Shown here: positions 24,362-34,700 of the stretch, piece after piece | Layout of the letters: every line of letters starts with the position of its first letter | Position numbering within the stretch: position 1 is the first letter of the stretch | Assembly: GCA_964019695.1 (NCBI GenBank) | Contig: OZ026518.1 | Span: forward strand, 113,026,836-113,090,835 | Reading direction: 5' to 3' | From: Loripinus fragilis | Lineage: Eukaryota > Mollusca > Bivalvia > Lucinida > Lucinidae | DNA length: 64,000 bases | Made by a program: the position numbers and the translations under genes | The notes under the pieces: generated by a model | Seen by the model: the letters and a program-made list of their open reading frames with translations, nothing else | Told to the model about the DNA's origin: nothing | Database searches by the model: none

Positions 24362-24757
24362 TTTATGTGCTTACTTGATCTTATGCATAGCTATATAACT
24401 GGTTTCTATCTTTCCTGTCCTTCTGGGTTTATGTGCTTACTTGATCTTATGCATAGCTATATAACTGGTTTCTATCTTTTCTGCCCTTCTGGGTGTATGT
24501 GCTTACTTGATCTTATGCATAGCCATATAACTGGTTTCTATCTTTCCTGTCCTTCTGGGTTTATGTGCTTACTTGATCTTATGCATAGCTATAAAACTGG
24601 TTTCTGTCTTTCCTGCCCTTCTGGGTTTATGTGCTTACTTGATCTTATGCATAGCCATATAACTGGTTTCTATCTTTTCTGTCCTTCTGGGTTTATGTGC
24701 TTACTTGATCTTATGCATAGCTATATAACTGGTTTCTATCTTTCCTGCCCTTCTGGG
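24362..24757. repeat. Six-copy 66-bp minisatellite, open in one frame
   Basis: Units begin TTTATGTGCTTACTTGATCT at 24362, 24428, 24494, 24560, 24626 and 24692, exactly 66 bp apart. Because 66 is a multiple of three, one frame stays open and would encode a 22-residue repeat (FMCLLDLMHSYITGFYLSCP plus SG). The few differences between copies mostly change amino acids (Y to H, I to K, F to C), which argues against selection on a protein. Copies are more than 95 percent alike, so expansion was recent. Confidence 0.92.
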
Positions 24758-24799
24758 TTTAAAGGTCTTGCCGCCGCCAACACTTTGGTATTAAAGTAA

Positions 24800-27470
24800 C
24801 CTCATTATATCGCAGAGCTTCGCTAAAAGTATTTTTTTTACAAAATCTACCCTTTGAAGCTTTCACAGATAGAACTTTTTTCAGCATCTTGGAACTTTGC
24901 ATTGTGTTTCAAACGCCAAGAAGTCTTCTAAACGTTGACCGATGTGGACTCTGTGTGACATGATGGCAATAAAATGGCGAACAAAATCATGAAGTTGATT
25001 CATCGAAGTTATAATTCATGGATCATATGGTTATTAATTGTGTAATTGCAATGTTTCCTTGGATTAATGAATTAATGGAAGACAAGCCTTATACCAATTC
25101 AAAGATTTTGAACCAAAAAAGTGGTTCGAGCATACGTATGTGTGAAATTATCAGAGTACCCCCTTGGGGGATAGGTGGGGTTCTGGAAACATATTTGAAC
25201 CACATAGAAATGGCGAAAAACGCTGGAGCTTCCGGGCCCTCTGACCCCCTGGAACCCCATAACCAGGGCTTAGCCCTGGACCCCAGCTTTATTTTCGCGC
25301 CCCCTCTAACCAGAAATCTTGGATCCGCCCCTAAACTTGTTGTTCCCATGATTTCCACCTGTCAACGGTTCACATTGTTTTATAATGAGATTTTTCTATG
25401 ATGACAAACACGTAATATTGTGCCCTCATGTTGTTGTTTTCTTCACGAAAACACGCCTGTAAAATGATTATAATTAGATGGGAATATATGATTTTTCTTT
25501 ATCTTTGATCAAAAACATATATCTTTGGTACACGTTAGAAACGCATCATTGAGGCAGTTCTAAAATTGAGATGGTTCTAACGAGTACCCCGATCTATATT
25601 TTGAGAAAAAAAACCCCAGGAAAATGCATACCCTCGTAAACCCCCAGTTTTACTATATGTAAGTAGGATGTAAGGAGGTGTTTATTACACGGACATGTTA
25701 TCGTGAAGACATGTTTGCCCTTAGGCGATGGTTCATTGCCCTTTGGTTAAAAGAGAATAAATATCAGTTTATACAGAGCATGTCGACGTGTTATTTGAAA
25801 AAAAATGACAATACTTGGTCGTTTGATAAATAAAGGTCACATATGAACCGCATGATAAGATGCTTTATAAGCAAAAACCGCACATACTGGTTTGGGCATC
25901 AATTTGCTGTTCAGATAATTTTACTCTTTAAGATTTCATATCTGAAATGGCAAGCCCCTACCGAAGGTGAACGTTTGAAATAATAAATACAGGGTTTCTC
26001 GTGTTATGGCTCACTGTGTAACTGCTTTTTGTTCGTGTTTAGAGACTGTCATTTTAATATCAGGAGAACATCGTAAGTATCTTAAAATTACAGTGTTTTA
26101 TGCATAAAAGCATCAATATTTTGAAAAAACAACATATTTTAAAAATGTGGATTTCATGTTGCTGTTTTTTTGGTGTTTTTGTTGTTGTTTCGTTGTTTGT
26201 TTTAATTTTATGCGTTCTTTTCATTTTATCAAAATTGTACTACAAGTGTTTTTAGGGCAAAACCCCTGAATAATACATTTCGTATTGCTTTTTCGGGATG
26301 TTTTAGATTGATTATTGGTGCGTTTTAAAGCATGTGCTACTAATGATAATAACACATGTTCATCAAACTAAACATCAGTCAATAATTACGAATTGTATGC
26401 TTATGTTGCATGATCCATGGCGACAATCATAATATAACGAATGTTGCTTGTTTGCAATATTTTAGATTGTGTTTGAGATCTTGATAGCATGGCCCGGATG
26501 TAACTCCCAACCAAAAGTATGGTACAGATGTGTGGCTGGTATAGCCTGCTTGTTCTTGCCTTCTACATGTACGAGTATACATAAAAAGGTCGCAACATTG
26601 CTCATTTCAATACATTAATAGTGCTGATAAATCAACAAGGCATACAAATATAGCCACTATTGTAGTGTGATCCGTCTGCATGATGTCAATATATTTCGTT
26701 TGAATTATTTGATTGGCTTGTTAAAGACTTTATATGCTGAATCGTTTCTCTTTTGTAGAAAACGAAAACATTTTATGCTACAGTCTGATCTAGCTAACAT
26801 TTTGAACTTATATTTATGGGTTGCAAATTTATATAGCTCATAGATGAATATGTATTTCTGAAAACAGGTAGTATTATTATGTATAAATTGTTTGGCGTGT
26901 TGTACATCTGCACCAATATAAAAATCGAGTAACTCCCCAGGGCCCATAATCTCGAAATTAGAAACTACCTAGAGTTAAAGTATGCACTTTCGTTTTGTGA
27001 AACGATAGACAATAGTATGGCGAGTATGGGAGAATAAAACGTTACATGCATGTAGGCAGTATGGATTGTATTCGCTTGCGCATCGAACAGCACGATTAGC
27101 GTCGGGCATGCGGTTCGATCCTGACGTCCAACAACGTCAAACAGAAAGAGGATTTTAGGAATTTCAAATAAGCGGACAAGTGTGAGCTCCACCATCGCCA
27201 CAATGACAAATTCTTAACGTTGATATTTCGCCATGGTGTCATTTTAGTGTCATTCTATCATTTCTGCTTCTAGCGAATTATGCATGCCCAAATGACTTTT
27301 TGATAGAATAACTTACCTTGCTCGAAATGGCGTTTATAATATAATTTACAAATCAGTAGATGAATCTACACTTAACAAAAATGAACAACTAGGTTTCGCA
27401 ACAGAAAGATCTGTTACAATAACTAGAGCAAAATGAAATTCCGTCGAGTCTGCCTCATTTGTAGGATTAC
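24800..27470. other. Mostly unique non-coding DNA with repeat fragments
   Basis: No gene supported. About 25140-25340 matches the CGGATCC MITE type (right end TTGGATCCGCCCCTAAA). About 25520-25730 is similar to 53595-53750 (GGTACAC(G/A)TTAGAA, CCAGTTTTACTATATGTAAG), so both belong to one dispersed family. The rest to 27440 is AT-rich without recognisable content. Confidence 0.5.
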
Positions 27471-27479
27471 TTCATGGGA

Positions 27480-30034
27480 ATAAAATTGACTCATTTATCA
27501 GAAAAATTGATGCATTGAACACTGATGAACAACTATCCACACAAGTGATAAACGAACTCACATCTGAATGTTCCTCCATTTTGACTGAGACAGTAAAAGA
27601 AATAGGTTGCATTAAGGAAATTAGAAAAAGGCCACCAAATCCGAAAACCAGTTCAAAAACTAAACCTGTTAAGCAGCCATGGTTTGACAATGAATGTTCT
27701 AAATTGAGGCGTCAGTATAAAAGGGCTAAGAACCTGAGGCATAGAATTAATCCGCTGAAAATTTTCGATACTTGCATAACGCCAGCAAAGCATACAAGAA
27801 GTGCATAAACAAACATCTTAGACAATATAAAAAGGAATTTATTAATAAACTTTGTGCACTTCAGCACTCTGACCCAAAATCTTGTTGGAATTTATTAAAC
27901 AAAGCTGATCGGACAAAACAGGAGACATTGCAGAAAGTTTCCCTTGATACTTTTACTGAGCACTTTAAGAAACTTAATATTTTGAACCCTGATGATGAGA
28001 CTCTTGACCCAGAATTTGAAATAGACCTTTCTAAGCTTAGTGGTCAAAACTTTGAGCTAAACTCATCTATTACCGAGGAAGAAGTTCTGAAATCTTTAGG
28101 TCAATTCAAGCTTAGCAAAGCATGTTCAACAGATTTGATTTTGAATGAATTTCTTAAATTTTCAAAACCTAAAATGTTAACAGCATATACAAGACTATTT
28201 ATTATTGTGTTCTCCTCGGGTATTATCCCTGATGATTGGTCTAACGGCATCATTTCACCTATATATAAAAATAAGGGTGACAAAGCAAACCCTGACAATT
28301 ATAGATGAATAACTATTTCAAGTTGCTTTGGGAAACTTTTCACAGCAGTGCTGAATAACAGATTGAAAAAATACTTGGTAAGTATGAACTTGCTCTGTGA
28401 AGAACAAGCCGGGTTTCGTAAAAATTATGGTACCACTGATCATATAATTAGCTTGAAATGCCTAACAGATTTATACTTGTTTAGGGTGAAAAACTTTTCT
28501 GTGCCTTTATTGACTACAAAAAGCCTTTGACTCTGTTAATAGAAGCTATCTATGGCGGAAATTATTAAATCATGCTATTGATGGTAAAATGTTTAAGATA
28601 ATTCACAACCTGTATGCTAATGCAAAATCTTGCGTAAGGGTGGGTCATTTAAAATCTGAGCTATTTTGTAGTAATATTGGAGTACGACAGGGCAAAAATT
28701 TATCACCTTTGCTATTTTCACTGTTTCTTAATGATCTAACCGAATTTATTGCACATGCCTATAACGGTCTGAAAGATATATCTGACATGTCTAATATTTT
28801 GCTCAGAAATGATGAAATTGAAGTTTTTTTTCAAGCTGTATATACTACTGTATGCTGATGATACTGTGATATTAGCAGAATTCAGTGAAGAACTACAGGC
28901 AGCCCTTAATGCCATGTATCTATATTGCAATTCGTGGAACCTGGAAGTTATATCCTTCCAAAACCAAAACTACTATATTTTGCTATAGAAAATTTCAGCA
29001 CAATTACGTGTTTACTTATAATGGTCAAGCTTTAGAAATCGATGAAAATTTAGTTTATTTGGGAACTATGTTCTCTTATAATGGTCGTTTCCTTAAAAAT
29101 TATCAAAGAATGGTTGAACAAGCCCGTAAAGCAATGTTTTCTGTTTTAAGGAAATCTCGAAAATTGCAACTTTTTGATAGTATGATTGTTCCTATTTTGT
29201 TGTACGATTCTGAAGTAACTGGCTTTGAGAATTCTGACATACTCGAAAGGCTGTGTACACAGTTCTATAAAATTATTTGAATGTTAAGAAATCAACACCA
29301 AGCTGTATCCTATATGGTGAATTAGGAAGATATCCAATTAGTATTCAAATTAAATCAAGAATGATAGGCTTCTGGCAAAGGATTGTTAATGGGAAACAAG
29401 CCAAGATAGCTCACAAATTATATAAAATTATACTAGCAATGCATGAAGGTAATCACTTTCATTCCAAATGGTTATTGAGTGTTAAAAACTGTCTTATTTT
29501 GAGTGGTAATCAACATGCATTGGATTTACAAGAAAATGTACCATTAGGTTTGGCTAAATTGAGTAAAATGAAGCTTATAGAACACTACAAGCAAGAATGG
29601 GGTGATACTGTTTTTATTTCCTCTAAATGTCTAAACTATCGAATTTTTAAGACAGAATTGGAATTTGAACAATATTTTAATCTTCTTCCAAATGACCTAG
29701 CTACAGCAGTGTGTCACTTTAGAAGTTTAAACCATAAATTGCCGATTGAGCATGGCAGATTTTTTTTGGGGGGGGGGGGGTTGAAAGGTATGAACGAACT
29801 TGTGAACTCTGTTTCTTAAACAAATTGGGTGATGAGTTCCACTATCTGTTTGAGTGTAGTTATTTTGAAGATCAAAGAAGAATGTACATTCCCAGAGTCC
29901 TGTCGAGGCACCCTAACACTTTTAAATTTAGAATTTTTATGAACACTAAAGCGTTATCATTGTTGTTTAAGTTGGGCAAGTTTTGCAAAGAAATTTTGAG
30001 CACCTTTAAAGTGATCTACTCAACCAATGCATAG
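27480..30034 (+). pseudogene. Decayed non-LTR retrotransposon (ORF2: EN-RT linker, reverse transcriptase, Zn motif)
   Basis: Successive frames read as one damaged polyprotein. The order is a linker with PWFDNECSKLRRQYKRAK (near 27680), an N-terminal RT region with ISPIYKNKGDKANPDNYR, then AGFRKNYGTTDHI, FIDYKKAFDSVNR split by a frameshift near 28517, GVRQGKNLSPLLFSLFLNDL, YADD at 28851-28862, the thumb region SKTKTTIFC to LGTMFS, and KKSTPSCILYGELGRYP. Near the end are CELC and a later H-x4-C, like the C-terminal zinc knuckle of such ORFs. Damage includes a frameshift near 27770, a stop at 28306-28308 where a Gly codon is usual after NYR, a frameshift just before YADD and another near 29278. 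The endonuclease is missing, so the copy is 5' truncated. The RT type is jockey/L2-like; the exact clade is not resolved. Inactive. Confidence 0.9.
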
Positions 30035-30117
30035 ATAAAGTGAACCAGTGCAGAGTTCCGGATTTTTCTTTTGATATTTGAATAAGTGGTTTTACTGCGT
30101 GAATTGTAGGATAATAA

Positions 30118-30545
30118 TTTTATTGGCTTGCTATAGGAATCTATTTCAGAGTGTGTAACAGGAAAAAGCAACATAAAGCAACGTATTTCTCAATAAAACA
30201 CATGTTGTGGGTACTCAGGAAAATTTGTATCATTGAGACGGTTCTTTTGGGTGTCCAAGACACATGATAACAATTACAGGCAAGAAATACTAACAATTTT
30301 ACATTGTATTTCTTTTTATATGATTAATTTAATGGCCTGCTATAGGACTTAAGTTCAAAGTGTGTACAGGAAAAAGCAACAACAACAAAAAACAACAACT
30401 TATTTCGCAACCAAAAGAAGTGTTGTGGGTACTCGGGAGATTCGTCTCTTTGAGACGGTTCTTTTGAGTGTCCAAGACAAGTGATAGAAATTACAGACAA
30501 GAAATACTAACAATTTTATATTGTATTTCTCTTTATATGATTATA
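30118..30545. repeat. Two-copy tandem duplication of about 210 bp
   Basis: Copies at about 30118-30323 and 30327-30545 share GTACAGGAAAAAGCAAC, GTTGTGGGTACTC, GAGACGGTTCTTTTG, GTGTCCAAGACA and AAGAAATACTAACAATTTTA. The block lies just downstream of the retrotransposon remnant and may be its 3' untranslated region. Confidence 0.8.
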
Positions 30546-31183
30546 GCAAGTGAATACTTCTTTCAGTCCAAAAGTGATTGGCTTGCTTATTTACTGAAAT
30601 ATATAGAACACTAACTGCATCAGTTAGTAGGGCTAAAATCTAAGCAAATTTACAAACTATTCTGTATCTAAGAGATCTAAATTTCAGTTTTGCATGAGTC
30701 TTCCGGTTGTCAGTGTGGATCCAGATCAGCCCGGCTTTTGAAGCTGGCCGGTCGGGGTCCAGCTGTTTGCTGTGTAGCTTGTTTTATTTTGCATGGTTAA
30801 AGCGATATGATGGTGATTTTGCTTCGCATGCTGAATATGACAAGTGATTACAACTTCGTGATTTTGGAAGAAAAAAATATAGAAATTAGCCAGTGTTAAA
30901 CTGACTGTATTTTTCTGAGGTTTGATTAATATTTTAGCAAATGCCAAATTCACTGAAATATCTGGAGATCTGATTTAGTCACCAAATTCATCGCAATACC
31001 TCGGCTAGATTTTGAATACTTCGACCCAAATCGCTTATTGTGCTCATCTTTGCATTAAATTGTTCAACACGTATTTGACTTTAAATAAAAAAAAAGTGAT
31101 TGCGTATGAGAATGGAATGATAAAGACCGTAATGTGTCACAAATTGTGACAAAATACTGAATTTTGTTACTTTAAAATGGGGA
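30546..31183. other. Non-coding stretch upstream of the methyltransferase gene
   Basis: Nothing recognisable beyond AT-rich sequence. A 75-codon minus-strand frame at 30726-30953 is unsupported. Confidence 0.4.
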
Positions 31184-31337
31184 TATTGGTCCAATATTCA
31201 CCTGGCGTTGGTGACCTCCATTATCATTATGCATTTCTAAAAGTACACCTCTTCTCGAAGGTGTAAGTATTTTTAGAAATGCATTATGCTGATCGAGGTC
31301 ACCAACATTAGGTGTATATTGTTGCAATATACCAATC
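31184..31337. mobile_element. 154-bp palindromic element upstream of the gene
   Basis: The two halves are inverted copies: TTGGTGACCTC pairs with GAGGTCACCAA, and ATTATGCATTTCTAAAA with TTTTAGAAATGCATTAT. The outer ends GATATTGG and CCAAT also pair. It could form a hairpin of about 70 bp per arm, and lies about 220 bp before the methyltransferase start codon. MITE-like; target duplication not resolved. Confidence 0.8.
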
Positions 31338-31557
31338 TTTTATGAAAAATACTGCATCTTCTTGTGGAAGATTTGTCAACCATTTTACTGTTTGTAGATT
31401 ATTTACAATTTTGAAGAACCTCGATACAACCTAAGATGATGGTAGCATTTTTGCTTCCTGTATATTTCTTGGTCAGCAAGAAAAAAAAACTAATTCAATT
31501 TTGATGATTGAATTTGAATAGGTAACCAAAGGATATTGTATACTGACCTCTTTCAAG

Positions 31558-31723
31558 ATGTCTAAACAAGAGCCGAACGAGTCATTACACAGCGAGACAA
31601 ATATATTTGACCCTGTCGTATATATCAAAGCACATTACAGTGAACCTGAAAACAGCCCGTGTCAACAAGACTATGAAATAGTTGAATGGACCTCGGGAAA
31701 AATCCATGAACTATTTGTTGGAG
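31558..31723 (+). CDS. Methyltransferase exon 1 (coding part)
   Basis: Encodes residues 1-55 and one base of codon 56, including NIFDPVVYIKAHYS. The ATG sits in context TTTCAAGATGTCT and is the first in frame; an in-frame stop lies upstream. The donor is GGAG|GTAATT. The open frame runs past the donor, but the exon 2 join restores family sequence. Confidence 0.88.
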
Positions 31724-34700
31724 GTAATTGTTATTTTAATTCGTTTCGAAAAATAAAAATGTAAATTTAATGTCAAAATATGATCTGTTTTGTATGTTAT
31801 TTGCCTCTCACAATTCCTAGCCAACTTTTCATTGTTTGAGTTCTAAAGGAAAACATCAAGATTATGTATAGAGTCCTTGCTCGGTTAGCGTAGAGTGACG
31901 AAATAGATTAACAGTTAGAAGTATGAAAGAAAACCCTGTATTTGTCCAATCGGGTGAATAAAGCACCATCACCTGACCACCTACGTAACTCTACGCTTAT
32001 CGAGCAATACCTATACCCATCTAGTATTGGTAGCACGTGCCCACGTGGAAAAAATGTTGACGATCGACGATATTCATGCTAACTGAACAAGTTATTAAAT
32101 ATTTGTTATCACTGCGGACATTGATAGTGAGATTTGATTAGCAAACATGATAAACCCCACCACTAGCTGTCCAATGTGGCAATCTCTGTTTGTCCGTTTC
32201 AGTGCTGAGTCGTCGTCGAGTGTTTTTGCAGATAGTATTTAATAAGGTTAAGCACATGTACCTTTGTAAATGAGCTTTTTACTCGGTTTTCATACCGTTT
32301 TAATGCTATCTATGTATCTGACTATTCGTAAGTTATTGCCTATTTCACTTTGAGGGCAGGATTAAGATCTGAATGCCCTGCGCCTGGTCATTGCTCGTGC
32401 ATTCTACTTTCTCCTGACAATACTTAAACATTACAGGCAAATACAGAGGGAAAACGTTATTAGGCATTGGGACTGGTCCAGTAGTTAAAGACGTCATCAC
32501 TGCGTCAGAATGGTTCGACGAAATAATTTTGACGGATATATCCAAAGATAATGTAGCTTTCCTACACAAATGGATGGCAGGAGATTCCGAGGCGACTGCT
32601 GCTATGAGGTATCAAATTACCGACTTTGCTGTTAGAGAGGGAAAAGGGTGAGTTCACATTTTAACCCACTTGTGACGAATGAAATTTTCTATCCCTATCA
32701 ATTGAATTTAATTTTTAGGGGCTTTTGGAGCAATTTTTCACTTTTATTTCATTTTTTTCGATGAAAATCAAGTAAGCAAGCAGAAAAGCCCCAGATGGGA
32801 CACCCCATTTTGTGGCTTCTCGTCTGGGGCTATTCTGTTCAGACATGGGCCGAATTAATCGTTAATACTAATGCATTATTAATGCATTACTTTTTCAAGT
32901 AATTCAAGGTATTGATTAATTCACCAGTTTTTGAATGACTTTAATGCTAGTTCAATGCATTACTTCTGTCAAAATTCACTGCATTACTTGCATTACTTTG
33001 AATTACTGTCTATCAGAAATTTTGCCATCAATAGTATACAGACTGCACAATAGAGAAATAAGATACAAAAAAAAGGATGTGTTTCGATAAGTTTTTATTA
33101 TTCACAGTGTGTTCAACTAGCTTGTAAAGACTAATATTTGACTAAGGAACATGTAAAATGTACTGTGAAACTTTCAAGTAAAGGCTTTGATATTATATCA
33201 ATAAAGTGAAACAGCTTAGTCACTGGCAATCCCAGATGCACCTCGAATAGTGAAAATGTAGCTTGGAAGTGTTGAAATGTAAGGTATTTTATCCCACTTT
33301 ATTTAAGTCAAATGTGTTTTGTTTTTATCTATAAATCAATTTAGAGCTAATTAAATGAGCTTTAAAATGGTTTGAATTTTGTTACAATCAATATCGATTT
33401 CAAAGAAACATATGTTTGATCACAATAATGGTAATCATCTTTTGATTGTTCTGCTCATACATTTTGACACTTGACTACTGACACTACAGTGTATCTCTGT
33501 GGTCAGTTGAGCCACAGGGTAAATATATTGGAGTCAAAAACAAAAAGAGATAAGGGATTAAGATACAGCCTGTGCTTTGTTGATTGGATAATCCAGTCAA
33601 GGGACACAAAATGTTTATAATCCCCCCCCCCATAAAATATACTTCAAAATAAGTAACTATTTTGGAAAGCTTCCGAGTTGTATGATAATAATATACAATG
33701 AAATATGATCACTTGAAAAAGGATCTGGGGTTGCTACATCTAAGTGTTATTTCTTCCAATTTCAAAAAATATGAAATTCCACCAAAGTTACTGACAAGAA
33801 TACAGAATTCACTACAAAAAGTAGTAGTAACCTGTGGCTCATTTAAAACATTTATATACATATAATATCTATATGTATATATATATAATATCTACATGTT
33901 TACGGTATGCACAATTGTGTTCAAGGCATCAAAATGTTCAGAGTTAACAGTATTTTAGGATTCTGTTTCACGTGAATGAAAGTAATGCTAAATTCAATGC
34001 ATTACTTCCTTAAAAATGCTTATTCAATGCTTTACTTTATCAAAATCAAGTAATGCTAATGCAAATTCAATGCACATTTTTGGCAAGTAATGCTTATTCA
34101 ATGCATTACTTTCCAAAGTAATTCGCCCCATGTCTGATTCTGTTGCCTATGTCCCATAAAAAGGACACAATGCAGACATTTTGCATATAATCACACAGAA
34201 TATAAGACAGCAGTACGATGATCATATGATTATCGCATGTTCACATGCAAGGCTGTTGCAAGATGGTCCTTTGAAATATGAAACACTGCCGCAAGACAAA
34301 GCGGTATGTCGTATGGCAACCTAGCGATAACCACACGGTAGTCTTTTGGCTTTCGTAAGACAAATGTATGGGCGGTGAACTATTACGTCAGTCATACGAA
34401 CAACTTGCGTGCCTTACAGCAGTCTTGCGGCAGCCGTGCGTGCCTTGCAGCTGCATTGCGTCCTCCAGAAAATGCATAAAAATCGCAAGAAAAATGAACA
34501 TGTCGAAAATTTTGTTTTTGGCGTTGCGGCTGCCTTTCGACCATGTGTTTTCGTAGGACAGTCTTGCAGTGTAGTATACTTCACCTTGAGGCTGCTGTGC
34601 GAAACCAAAATCTTTGTCACAGACAGGTGCACGGCTGCTGCAAGGCTGATGTGAAATAGGACTCTCTGTTAGTTCACTCGTAATGTGATCTGTATCAAGT

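Noticed and set aside
24272..24799. 175-codon protein with six 22-residue repeats
   Set aside because: Fits a 66-bp minisatellite; unit differences are mostly amino-acid changing and no domain or splice context is seen.
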